In this document: in pieces, positions 10,400 to 22,090 of the stretch
Numbering within the stretch: position 1 is the first letter of the stretch
Layout of the letters: each line of letters opens with the position of its first letter
Source: Phragmites australis
Lineage: Eukaryota > Streptophyta > Magnoliopsida > Poales > Poaceae
Reading direction: 5' to 3'
Length of the DNA: 64,000 bases
Assembly: GCF_958298935.1 (NCBI RefSeq)
Contig: NC_084938.1
Location: 28,129,501 to 28,193,500, forward strand
Made by a program: the position numbers and the translations under genes
Notes under the pieces: generated by a model
What the model was told of the DNA's origin: nothing
What the model saw: only the letters and a program-made list of their open reading frames with translations
Database searches by the model: none

Positions 10400-13300
10400 A
10401 TGAAGACGGCGATGGATAGCATGGACGCGGCAAGGATCATAGGGTACTTCAAGGGCAAGAGCATCCTCATCACCGGCTCAACTGGCTTTCTTGGAAAGAG
10501 TATGTGAATATATATCTCCTGCAAAGAACCAGCTAGATACATCATTCAACACAATGCAAGCTGATGAGCACACAGAAGATATATATGTGTGTCTATGTAT
10601 ATATACATCATTCAACACAATACAAGGTGATGAGCACATAGACAATACATATGTGTCTATATATATATATGTATATATCGCTTATGTGCTCATCAGCTTG
10701 CATTGTGTTGAATGATGTATCTTCTGTTTCACATACCTACTGTGACACAAATATATGCATGCTTGCAGTTCTCGTGGAGAAGATACTGCGGGTACAGCCT
10801 GATGTCAACAAGATCTACCTCCTGGTACGCGCCATCGATGCACCGTCCGCAAAGCAGCGCGTCCAACAAGAGGTACTACTGCGCCCATGCATGCTTGCGT
10901 ACTACTGCATCAAGAAGCACTGTGTGCCAATCCATGCATCCATCTGAGGAAACATTAGCGCGCTGCATGCATGCATTATTACGGTCGATGATAGTTGTTA
11001 ATGCATGCTTAATTAATTAGGGTCATCCTATACTGATCGTGGATCAAGTTAGTTTGTTAGTTACTTGTGTCGCGGGGAGGAGTATTTGGTCGATCACATG
11101 CACATGGGATCTATCGACGACGCCTTGCTCGATCGATCGTACGTTCTCCTCCTCCTCCTTCATGGCGCCACACCTACCGCATGCATGGTTGGATCTGTCT
11201 CTGTGCCTCTGTACTGTGGCATCGATCTGATGTGCATGTTTTCTGTTTTCGCGTTAACGGTTAATTAACCGTATGATCAGCATCGAACGGCTCAGATTTA
11301 AGACTCAGGTTAGTGCATGGGATTGGGACAGGAACATCATGCATGCATATTCCTTTCTTTGGGGTGCGTTTAGTTCGATGGACTAGCACTACGTCAGGAC
11401 AGAGATGTAGTAACACACATATGTAGTAACACACATATGTGTTACTATATATATCAATAAATATGTTACAGAGGTTTGTAGTAACATATATGATATGTGT
11501 TCTTGTTGCCTATGTTACTACGGTAGAGCCTATTGTTGCACATAATAGTTGTTTCTATATGTAATAAAAGGTGTTACAACTAAATTATAGTAACACGTAT
11601 GATATATATTACTATAGACAGTCGTAACACATTTTTTATGTAGTATGCATTTTTGAGGGAAAAAAAGTAACTTGTGAGAATCGATTCAGGATGCCTCCTT
11701 AGCAAGCAAAGTGTACTACCGCTGCACTATTATGTCTTATCATTAATAGTTTTTTTTCTATTTTTTCACATAGCTTTCCTGCATATTGTGTGTTCCTATA
11801 GTGATTCTTTTTGTAACACCTTTTATACAGCTTTCTGACATATTATATGTTCCTATAGCGCTTCTTTTTGTAACATATTTTCTATAGCTTTCCTGCATAT
11901 TATGTGTTCCTATAACGCTTCTTTTTGTAACACCTTTTCTATAGCTTTCCTGCATATTATGTGTTCCTATAACACTTCTTTTGTAACACCTTTTTATATA
12001 GCTTTTCTGCATGTTATGTGTTCCTATAGCGCTTCTTTTTTAACACCTTTTCTATAGCCTTCCTGCATATTATGTGTTCCTATAGCGCTTATTTTTGTAA
12101 CACCTTTTCTACGTGTTCCTGTACTCCTTTCATTGCAACACCTTTTTTAATCTCATGATGCATGTGTTACAACCTACCTTTGTAACATGTTTGATGTTTT
12201 GCTGCAATATTCGTTTGTAACACATTTTTTAATGTGTTACATGAATGTGTTGCCAAATCTAGTTTTCTAGTAGTGTAGGTTTTATGGAGCTATATTGTAT
12301 GAGTAGTCTGAGAGGAAGCAAGTTTAATAGAGTTATATTTGTTGAAAAAAATATTTAGTTGGTTATATCTGTCCGGATGAGCTGAGCTAATTTGTATTTA
12401 GTTAACTAAATCTGAGGTTGTATGAGGGAATGTAAGAATTGAGATTGTGATTAGTAACTCATATAAAGATAATTTTATGATATTGACAAATGACTTTGCC
12501 TGCTTGAGTGGATACATAATCTGCATCTACCGAATCAAGTTGCGTAGTGAAGCTCAAACAGAGCTTTACTTCCGGACCATGATGAGGTCATATATTTATA
12601 CCGACCCAACTAGAATGCTACAGTAAATATATGCAACCAAATATATTTCTTTTTAAGATTTTACGCATCTACTGGGGCAGGATGGGATCGAGATCCGGGA
12701 ACCAAACACACGCTTGGTGACTGAGTTACCATATCTTTAGTAGAGATAGTGGCAGTGTAGTCCAGAAATTTTTGCTTTTCCTCTCTAGTCATCAGGCCAA
12801 CAGTTACCTAGTGCACAGCTGGCCACTCAAGAACCAATGTTATTGAATGAGGCATATGGCTGGTTGGTGGATGTGTACGTACTGAAATTCATTTCCAGAT
12901 TTGACAAAATAGATTCCCTACAATAGATTACTTGTAGTAAATCATGAATCATGTGTCAACTGTCAATGCATCGTTTCAGCAGCATCTACTTGATACAATT
13001 TTATAATTAAAGGAGTATCATTAGATGATGCATTTTTGGTAGGAACTAAGTAGTACTACTAGATTAATATAGTCGATCTGATAGTCAAAACCGTTCGGCT
13101 AGATTAATTAAAGACCCCATGAGGAGATAATTAATCTTGTAGTGAATACAGGTTATTGGCACAGAGCTGTTCGGCCTCCTGAGGGAGAATCATGGCGAGG
13201 GGTTCCAGCAGTTCATCGAGGAGAGGATTGTTCCTTTGGCCGGAGACATCATATACGAGAACCTGGGGCTGGAGGCTCCCAGATTGGAGGAACTGGCCAA

Positions 13301-14938
13301 GGAGATCGACGTCATTGTGAACATTGCTGCGACCACCAACTTCTACGAAAGGTAATTTAGCTCAAATAATCAAACTTTTTTTCTTCCATAACGGCCATAT
13401 ATACCGAATTCCATTACCAACAGATAATGGAAGTACTTATATAAATCTTCTCAAATAATCAAGCATGCATGCATGAAACTAGAGCATTTGCATGACAAAT
13501 ATCTGTAATCTTTTTTGAAAGGAAATGGTAGCATTTATTTTGTTTTTTGACTTGCAGATATGATGTGTCGTTGGATGTGAACGTGCTGGGGGTGAAGCAT
13601 CTGTGCCACTTCGCCATGCAGTGTGCAAAGCTCAAGATGTTCATGCATGTCTCCACTGGTCAGTAGTCGATCACTGCTCAGTCGTAGCCCCTTCAGAATT
13701 ACCTGAGATGCAGCAAGTCACCTGTATCTGCATGCCTGCGCGCAGCTTTCGTTTCCAGCGACAGGGAGGGTTTGATCCAGGAGAAACCCATCAAGCCCGG
13801 CGAGTCGCTGTGCGAAGGCACGTTCCTCGACATCGACGCCGAGCTGCGGCTCGTCAGAGAAGTCAAGAAGGAGCTCAGCGCCAGCGACTCGCTCGACGTG
13901 CACAAGATGGGTCGCAAGGCCATGAAGGAGCTCGGCCTCCAAAGGGCTCGTCACTTTGGGTGGTCCAACACGTACGTGTTCACCAAGGCCATGGGGGAGA
14001 TCCTCCTGGGGCAGCTCCGTGTCGACATCCCTGTGGTGATCATGCGCCCCAGCATCATCACCAGCGTCCGGGCGGACCCCTTGCCGGGGTGGATGCAGGG
14101 CACGCGCACCATCGACACGTTCATCATCGGCTACGCCAAGCAGAACCTCTCCTGCTTCCTCGCCGACCTCAACCTGGTCATGGATGTCATCCCGGGGGAC
14201 ATGGTGGTGAACGCCATGATAGTGGCGATGGTGGCGCACTCGGAGGAGAGGGGCGCACAGGTGGTGTACCATGCCACATCGTCGCTGCGCAACCCAGCCA
14301 CCTACAGCGTGCTCTACGAGTCCGGCTGGCGGCACTTCACGGAGAACCCGCGCGTGGGGAAGAACGGCGAGGTCATCCCCACCAGGGGGATGTACTTCTT
14401 CACCACCATCGCGCGGTTCCACTTCTACATGATCCTCACCTACAAGCTGCCCCTAGAGGTCTGACATGTGACACATCTCTTTCTTTTGTTGTGTTGTGTT
14501 GCGCCAAGGAATCTGATTAACTACATATATCACTGAATGTGTGCGTGCAGATTCTGCACTTGGTGAATCTGCTGCTTTGTGGGCTCTTCTCGCGGCTCTA
14601 CAACGACCTCAACCGCAAGTACAAGTTCGTGATGCATCTTGTCGACGTCTACGGCCCCTTCGCCTTCTTCAAAGGATGGTAACCATTGTTCAGTTTATAT
14701 AATTAGACAGTATTTAGCAAATTAAGCTTGACCATTCACATCTATTCTGAATTTCTAAACTTCTTTCCTTTGTTGGTGACGAAGCTTTGATGACATGAAC
14801 TTGGAACGGCTGAGGATGACGATGGCGATGAAGACCACTGAAGATCGCATGTTCAATTTCGATCCCAAGACCATCGACTGGGACGATTATTTCTGCAGAA
14901 TCCACATACCTGGTGTTCTCAAGTATGTGTGCAAGTGA
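10400..14938 (+). CDS. FAR: Fatty acyl-CoA reductase, copy A (FAR/TAA1 type)
   Basis: NADPH-dependent reductase that converts fatty acyl-CoA to primary fatty alcohol; plant members supply wax, anther cuticle or suberin alcohols. Seven exons join in phase: 10400-10499, 10769-10872, 13152-13351, 13558-13658, 13746-14458, 14551-14678, 14785-14938 (TGA), giving 499 residues, the usual family length. The Rossmann motif TGSTGFLG is at residues 25-32. The catalytic YxxxK is Y245-V-F-T-K249, following GWSNT. The C-terminal FAR_C region ends in LKYVCK. Start: the first ATG after the shared promoter, aligned with copy B. Intron 2 (2279 bp) carries a CACTA element. Compared with copy B, exon 5 here is a fusion lacking one intron. 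The subfamily (wheat TAA1-like) is from memory; the substrate chain length is unknown. Confidence 0.93.
11387..12275. mobile_element. Non-autonomous CACTA element in reductase A intron 2
   Basis: The left end CACTACGTCAGG (11387) and right end, read on the minus strand, CACTACTAGAAAA (from 12275) share CACTAC. TAG lies immediately outside both ends (11384-11386 and 12276-12278), matching the 3-bp duplication of CACTA transposons. The interior carries many copies of the gtaacac/gtgttac motif and a 60-bp minisatellite, as expected for subterminal repeats. There is no transposase; length 889 bp. Confidence 0.8.
11760..12115. repeat. Minisatellite, about 60-bp unit, six copies
   Basis: Six imperfect copies of a unit containing ctttcctgcatattatgtg, then ttcctatagcgcttc, then tttttgtaacacc. 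Most variation is at one or two bases per motif. It lies inside the CACTA element. The minus-strand frame at 11758-12012 is only the translation of this repeat. Confidence 0.85.
12279..13151. other. Remainder of reductase A intron 2
   Basis: Noncoding intronic sequence between the CACTA element and exon 3. The stretch from about 12840 (gaggcatatggctggttggtgg) to the acceptor at 13150-13151 matches the end of intron 2 in copy B in several short blocks. That marks the original intron. Confidence 0.6.
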
Positions 14939-15390
14939 AGCCTTGTTAAGTTTCTTGCTTCTTCACCTTTTCCCTATAGAAAAAAAAAGCTCTTATATAT
15001 TCTGTGTCAAAAATATCAATTTATTTGTTGTACCTGCAAGGTGGGTGATTATCATAAGAAGTCGGCTAGATTGTTAGTTGTATTGGAGAAGCTCCAGAAC
15101 TAGTTTAAATAATGATAACATGTATGTGTGCTTGTGTTAGGTGGCAGACTATGATCTGAATTCCGAATCTGTAATATCTGTCTGTGAGTGTCAATGACAA
15201 TATATGAAAAGGATCTGTAATCTCTTTCTGTGTCCGTGAAAAATTGAGAAGCAAGACTAATTAGAAGGTAGTCTGATCTGTTTGTGCTAGGAGATGATTA
15301 TATATGCATGTGCTATATATTTTGAGTATATTGTAGGCATACATACGGTGCTAGCATGCTGCTATCTGCTTGTGCCAAACTTTGAATGAA
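14939..15390. other. 3' region of copy A and spacer to copy B
   Basis: The 3' UTR and flank share text with the 3' flank of copy B at about 21170-21470: the phrases gaaaaggatctgtaatct and attgagaagcaa are common to both. The duplicated unit therefore runs from the promoter through the 3' flank, about 5.2 kb in copy A. Confidence 0.6.
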
Positions 15391-15494
15391 TAGATTTCGT
15401 GCAGACCGTCCTCGCACGTTTTTAATTTGTCCGCAGCGCTCACTGCAGACACGCCATTGCCTGACACAATGACCGACTGCCTACCTCTTGTGTG

Positions 15495-15502
15495 TATAAA
15501 CA
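15495..15502 (+). promoter_or_regulatory. TATA box of reductase copy B
   Basis: TATAAACA lies 197 bp upstream of the ATG at 15692, at the position equivalent to the copy A box, within the shared promoter block. Confidence 0.6.
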
Positions 15503-15691
15503 AATGTTCATATATGAGCCCCTTCTGGTGTCTCTCTCCTCTCACTGGCTGCTGAATAGCTAGCAGCACCATAACTCCTCTCCCTCTCACACACACATAC
15601 ACACTGAGGGACAACATAGACTCTCTTTCTGTCTCAAGCAAGCAAACAAAGATCGATTAAGACACAAGAAGAGAGAGGAAGCGAGAGAGAG

Positions 15692-18600
15692 ATGAAGACG
15701 ATGATGGATAGCATGGACGCGGCAAGGATCATAGGGTACTTGAAGGGCAAGAGCGTCCTCATCACCGGCTCAACTGGCTTTCTTGGGAAGAGTATGTGCA
15801 TATGCATGTCTCCTGCAAAGAACTAGATCATATATATATATTTATATGATGCATCTGTGTGCTCATCGATCGATCATCTAGCTAGCTTAGTTTAGTTGCC
15901 TTGTGTTGAATGATTTTTGTTGTGCATAATATATGTGATATGCATGCTTGCAGTTCTTGTGGAGAAGATACTGCGGGTGCAGCCTGATGTCAACAAGATC
16001 TACCTCCTCGTACGCGCCATCGACGCACCGTCCGCAAAGCAGCGCGTCCAACAAGAGGTCAATTAACTGCTTGCTATGCCCATGTACTTGCACCACTCTC
16101 AATTAATCCCTCTAGTGACATCGTTTTAGTCATCAACACGAAAATCGCCGATGCATTATTTTAACCGTTACTTATGTGTAAAACGTTTGCAAAATATAGT
16201 GAAGTTGTAATATTATGAGAATACTTTTCACGACAAATGTGGTTATACCGTTTGTAAAAGTATAGTAAATATTATGAGAATACTTTTCAAGACAAATGTA
16301 GCTATACCGTTTTTAAAAGTTCAATCAAAATATTGAAATAGATGTTGATGATCAGTGTTTAAACGTTTTGGCTAGCTGCACACAAGAAAAAATGGCACTC
16401 TTTTTGTGACTAGAGGGAGTAATACCTTTTGACCTCTGTTGTCTTCTTCTTACTCAATGATGTGTTCCTCGCAATAGTTTCCTCTCACTCTCGGTCGCTT
16501 GCTTGCTCCAGTGCTTTGTACACCAAGGGGTATCTCTAGCTTTCAAGTATTCGTGAAATTGGAGCTGAGAGTGCACCAAAGGTCTATTTTAATTTACAGA
16601 GTCAAGCCATCTTGTTTTCACTTTCACGTTAGACTAAAAATAATGTGGAGCTGGGAGCTGATCGATCTCCTTAGAAAACGAGCGTTAGTTGGTGGTTAGT
16701 GTGTGTTAACTTAACCACATGTGTACTCCATCGATCGATAGATGTTTCTCTCAAGAAACCAACTTGTAATTATATATTGACTGCATTATCAGGTGGTGCT
16801 TATCCATACATGGATTTAATTAATTGCGTCTCTGGTCGCCGGCCGGTCGAGGTAGCAGCTGATCGATATGCATGGCACCGTACGTGGCGCGCACTTTTCC
16901 CATGTTGATGCATGGTGCCGCCAGGTGCATGCGACAGATGGATTAAACACGTACTGGTGTCATCCGCTGAGCTCGTACGAACGTGCGTACGTTCTACTGT
17001 ACTACTTAGCTTCTTCATGGCGCCACACCTACTCCGTACATACGTCAGTCTCCATGGATGCATCTCTCTCCTCATGCATATCCCTCTGTCGTTCCAATTT
17101 TATCGGATATCTCCGAAGAGACTCTCACCATGCATATCTTCATCAGTGTACAGTGAGTTGAGCACCAATATTGAATGAGGCATACGGCTGGTTGGTTGAT
17201 GTTTTTTTTTCTAATGCTGCCCAGGTTAACAAATTTGTCGGTTACCGTCGAAATTCACGGAAATTCACGGTAACCGACTTTTACCGTTCCACTTCGATAA
17301 TATAAACCGATCGGTTATTAAATTTGAATTAAAAAAAATAAAAAAATCAGAAAAAATCCTAAAAACTAGAGACAATTCTAAAAACTTCTGTGAAAAAAAA
17401 TTCAAAAATAATATCGTTTGCATCATATTATATAGGGAGGAAGTTTGAAAAAAAAAACCCTTAAAGCACGCAACTCATTTATTAACTCATATTAAGAAAA
17501 AATTTAACATACAAACACATATTTTTCTTGTGTAGGGTGTATCTTAATAGGATCTTTAAAATTGGTTTCACTTCAGTTAGAGTTTTATTAATTTCTCCAT
17601 GATTTTTACAAAGTTCAGAAGCATAAAGTGAATATGTTAAGAAATAGCATTGTAATTAACTTTTTCATATCTACCATTATTTTTCCTACATAAAGCATAG
17701 TATAAGTAAACTAATAAAAGTGGCATCACTAATTTTAGAGGTGTGATGGGTTAGATATGAATTAATCTAGTTGCAACATATTTATATAATCATGCATGTT
17801 ACAATAACTATTTCATGAGTCATATATTTTTAAAAGACATAAGATCATGTAAGAAGGCTAACAGAATTGGTTTCATGATTTTTGGATTAGTAAAGAGTAA
17901 ACTATGCATTTAACTTGGTTTAGCAAATACATTTTCTCACAAATAATATTCAAATTTTTTATAAGTATAAATACTTTTATCATGTATGTCATGTTACAAG
18001 GAAACCACCAAAAATTGTTTCACTTGATTTGAAGCTCAGATGAATTAGTTATTGATTTTACAAGGTTAAGCTATTTTTTGGTTTTTTTATTGAACATCAT
18101 TGAAATTTGAGAAAACCACTCGATAAATTGCTAAACCGAATGGTTACCGACAAAACTGAGCAGTTACCGATAATTCAGAAAATGCGCTCGATAAATCGGC
18201 AAAACCACTCGGTAACCGGTGCAAACCGAGCGGTTACCGTTGAGTCGATTCGGTCCGAATTCTCGCTGAATTTTGAGCGGTTATCGCGATAACCGCGATT
18301 TTCGGTTACCGCCGGATCTCGATTTTCATGCTCCAAACGGTTTTGTAAACCTTGATGTTGCCTGTCCATCCATCCATATACACACACACATACCACGAGC
18401 TATGCTATGCATATGCATAGTTACTATTTATACTGCGCACATCCTCAGTTTTGCTGAATAACATAGTTACAATATGTAAACACTCGAATTAAAACAACAT
18501 AGTTACAATATGGTAAAGACTCTAGTTACGACAATGCATTGTCGAGTGAGTACTAATTACAACATGATAAACACTCTAGTTATAACATGGTGAACACTCT

Positions 18601-21109
18601 AGTTACAACTTAGTAGATAATTTAATTACGACATGCATTATCGAGTGTAGACTAGTTACAACATACTGAACAATATAGTTATAATATTGCATATTGCAAC
18701 ATGATCGCAATTAGTTATATCAGTCAGCCAGAACTGGTAAGTTGTAATCTCACTGTGTGCATATAGTTGTAACCGCTCTATACATATAGTTACAACATAT
18801 AGTTACAATTATTCTATATTTATAGTTGTAACCTATATATGCACGTAGTTGTAACTAATTACAATCGCTTTTTACGAGATAGGAGCGTGCTCGGTCATCC
18901 AGTGGACCCGCAAGGTAGTGGGATGGTAGGATTCCTTTGACCATGCATGGATGGTGGCAGTTGGCTCATCAGGTGCTGTTGGTTGACAACAAGTGCATGT
19001 ACGTAGCTTATACAGTGCGCCTACCCACAAAATAGATATGCAATATATATACATGCCGTCCAATAATTCAATAAAGTAGATTCCCTAGTTAGCAGATTAT
19101 TATATTACTGCATGTAGTATATCATGAGACATATGTCGATGCTTCTTTTCTGCATCTACCTCAATACTTCTATGATCACTTTTTTGTCCTAAACTCCTAA
19201 CTATAGGATGCATTTTGGTGGTAACTGATACTAGTAGATTAATGCTAGTAGTACATTAGTTATCACAACCCAATCAGGAGAAACTATTGTAGTTGAAGTA
19301 ATTTTGATTTTGTGGTGCCTCATGCATGCATGCATGCAGGTGATAGGCACAGAGTTGTTCGGCCTGCTCAGGGAGAAGCATGGCAATGGTTTCCAGCAGT
19401 TCATCGAGGAGAAGATTGTTCCTTTGGCCGGAGACATCATGTACGAGAGCCTCGGGCTGGAGGCTCCCAGGGTGGAGGAGCTGGCCAAGGAGATCGACGT
19501 TATTGTCAACATTGCTGCAACCACCAACTTCTACGAAAGGTCCAGATCAAATTATCAAACCTGCAAACTAATATGCAAATTAACTAGATCATTTGCAAGA
19601 CAAATCTTTAATCTTTCTGAAGGAGAATGGCAACATGCATTCTGATGACTCTTGCAGATACGATGTCTCGTTGGATGTGAACGTGATAGGGGTAAAGCAC
19701 CTGTGCCAGTTCGCCAAGCAGTGTGCTAAGCTGAAGATGCTCCTCCATGTCTCCACTGGTGATCACTACTCAGTAGCACGAATAAAACTTCCTGACATGC
19801 ATGACAAATTTTCCTAAGATCGGTGTTACCTGCATGCAGCCTATGTGTCCGGCGACAGGGAGGAGCTGATCCTTGAGAAGCCCATCAAGGCCGGCGAGTC
19901 TCTGCGGAAAAGCACGAGCCTTGACATCGACGCCGAGCTGCAGCTCGTCAGGGACGTCAAGAAGGAGCTCAACGCCAGCGACGACGCGCAAAAGATGGAG
20001 AGGAAGGCCATGAAGGAGCTCGGCCTCCAAAGGTTAATTTGGTTCGTCAATAAGCAGAGGATGATCGATCGATGATTTGGCCTCAACATGACTCTAAATT
20101 ATGCTTGTTCAATCAATCGACTGATGGATGAAGGGCTCGTCACTTTGGGTGGTCCAACACGTACGTGTTCACCAAGGCCATGGGGGAGATCCTCCTGGGG
20201 CAGCTCCGTGGCGACATCCCTGTGGTGATCATGCGCCCCAGCATCATCACCAGCGTCCGGGCGGACCCCTTGCCGGGGTGGATGCAGGGCACGCGCACCA
20301 TCGACACGCTCATCATCGGCTACGCCAAGCAGAACCTCTCCTGCTTCCTCGCCGACCTCAACATGGTCATGGATGTCATCCCGGGGGACATGGTGGTGAA
20401 CGCCATGATAGTGGCGATGGTGGCGCACTCGGAGGAGAGGGGCGCACAGGTGGTGTACCATGCCACATCGTCGCTGCGCAACCCAGCCACCTACAGCGTG
20501 CTCTACGAGTCCGGCTGGCGGCACTTCACGGAGAACCCGCGCGTGGGGAAGAACGGCGAGGTCATCCCCACCAGGGGGATGTACTTCTTCACCACCATCG
20601 CGTGGTTCCACCTCTACATGATCCTCACATACAAGCTGCCCCTAGAGGTTCGTCAAATATGCCATATATTTTCACTGTACTGCTCTGTGCTACGAAATCA
20701 AGTTACATAGAGTGGATGTGTGCGTGCAGATTCTGCACTTGGTGAATCTGCTGCTCTGCGGGCTCTTCTCGCGGCTCTACAACGACCTCAACCGCAAGTA
20801 CAAGTTCGTGATGCATCTTGTTGACGTCTACGGCCCCTTCGCCTTCTTCAAAGGATGGTAACTATTGCTGAGCTTATAGATTAATAACTCGGTTCAGTAA
20901 ATTAAAGTGGAGCACATAATCTATTCTGAATTCCTTCCCTTGCCTGGTGATGAAGCTTTGATGACATGAACTTGGAGCAGCTGAGGTTGAGGATGTCGAT
21001 GAAGACCCCTGAAGATCTCAGGTTCAATTTCGATCCCAAGACCATCGACTGGGACGATTATTTCTACAGAATTCACATACCTGGTGTTCTCAAATACGTT
21101 TGCAAATGA
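15692..21109 (+). CDS. FAR: Fatty acyl-CoA reductase, copy B (FAR/TAA1 type)
   Basis: Tandem paralogue of the gene just upstream, same strand, with the same predicted reaction. Eight exons join in phase: 15692-15791, 15954-16057, 19340-19539, 19658-19758, 19840-20032, 20134-20647, 20730-20857, 20956-21109 (TGA), encoding 497 residues. TGSTGFLG is at residues 25-32 and the catalytic Y243-V-F-T-K247 is intact. The motif after exon 4 reads STAYVSGDR, closer to the usual family text than copy A (STAFVSSDR). The intron at 20033-20133 has no counterpart in copy A. Intron 2 has grown to 3.3 kb by insertion of a Stowaway and an hAT element. Both copies look functional; whether they differ in expression cannot be seen. 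Confidence 0.93.
16106..16419. mobile_element. Stowaway-type (Tc1/mariner) MITE in reductase B intron 2
   Basis: The left end ATCCCTCTAGTGACA and the right end, read on the minus strand, CTCCCTCTAGTCACA are inverted repeats. TA dinucleotides lie immediately outside (16104-16105 and 16420-16421). The 314-bp, AT-rich, noncoding body fits Stowaway elements. Confidence 0.75.
17222..18354. mobile_element. hAT-like element with CGGTTACCG arrays, reductase B intron 2
   Basis: The ends are CAGGTTAACAAA (17222) and, on the minus strand, CAAGGTTTACAAAA (from 18354). Flanking 8-mers ATGCTGCC (17214-17221) and ATGTTGCC (18355-18362) match at 7 of 8 positions, the 8-bp duplication of hAT transposons. Both subterminal regions repeat cggttaccg and its variants. 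The interior 17337-18090 is homologous, in the same orientation, to the arm and centre of the foldback element at 30409-34380. No transposase is visible; length 1133 bp. Confidence 0.75.
18460..18870. repeat. Degenerate agttacaac repeat cluster
   Basis: More than a dozen variants of (ct)atagttacaac or agttgtaac occur, spaced irregularly 20-45 bp. Pairs of gacaatgcattgtcgagtg-like text occur at about 18530 and 18630. Probably the subterminal part of another transposon fragment; no ends could be defined. Confidence 0.5.
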
Positions 21110-22090
21110 AGTATTCTTTTCTTGTTCAATCACCTTCCTGTTGGAAAAAATGATGTTTTCTATCAGAAATACCAGTGCATTTGTTGTACCTGTAAGGGGA
21201 CTTATTAGAAAAAGAAACAGGATGTCATACGTCCACTATACTGTGAAATGTCAATTGTATTGGACAACCACCATATCTTGAATAATGATAAAATATATGT
21301 TTGTGTTAGGTGGGCAGCCTATCTGAATTCTCAAGTTGTAACCTGTCTGTGTCAATTACAATGAAAAGGATCTGTAACCTGTCTGTGTCAATTACAATGA
21401 AAAGGATCTGTAATCTGTCTGTGTCAATGAAATTGAGAAGCAAAACTAATCAGAAAGTAGTGTGGTGCTGAACAATGTTCAGTCCAACTTGTCATTTCGC
21501 CTTGCTGTCACCTGTTTTACATGATTTACGTCAAAGCAAGGCAGCTCAAATTTAGCTCTGACGAGTGAAGTCAAAACTATCATTTTCTTTGCCTGAACAC
21601 ACGCAAAGACAGGCACATGAAAACAAGAATCATGAGCTTTGAGAAAAGTAAGCAATAAGAGGCGTATGGGAAACTTCATTTCAGATTTGAATGTATTGAT
21701 ACAAATGTGTGAAACAATTTGGAACAATGATGTCATCTGCAGAATTTACTGCATTGCTTTTGAGATGTAGGGTAAGATGCTGCAGAACCTTTCACTAGGA
21801 AGCTTCCTATGATTCCCAGTCCAGAGAAGTTTTTATTTTGACTGTCGGATTTGATGGCTAATGGTTCATACCAATTCATACATTCATGTATTCTATCATA
21901 TAATATTTGGGTTGATCTGAACCACTAAGACCTCAACTCAAACAACCAAAGTAACCCTCTTATTATTGGGAGGAACAGAAAGCTTCCTGGGTCCAGAAAC
22001 TAGTTACAAGGCAGCTGGAATAGAGGCTCTGTAGTCGAATTTGCTTGCGCATCAGAAAACACAGACATCGTTAAATGGTTGCAATATTTC
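21110..22090. other. Convergent intergenic region with a 36-bp tandem repeat
   Basis: Lies between the 3' ends of reductase B (+) and the nucleoside hydrolase (-). A 36-bp unit beginning tgtaacctgtctgtgtcaa is present at 21337-21372 and 21373-21408, with a partial third copy to about 21430. No gene was seen. Confidence 0.7.

Noticed and set aside
11758..12012. Minus-strand frame of 84 codons with repeated MQESYRK-like units
   Set aside because: It is the translation of the CACTA minisatellite, not a repeat protein gene.
13718..14422. Long minus-strand frame of 234 codons opposite reductase A exon 5 (and the matching frame at 20099-20611 in copy B)
   Set aside because: It mirrors GC-rich coding DNA. 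The sense strand encodes the conserved reductase with a splice-consistent frame, and the antisense product has no family features.
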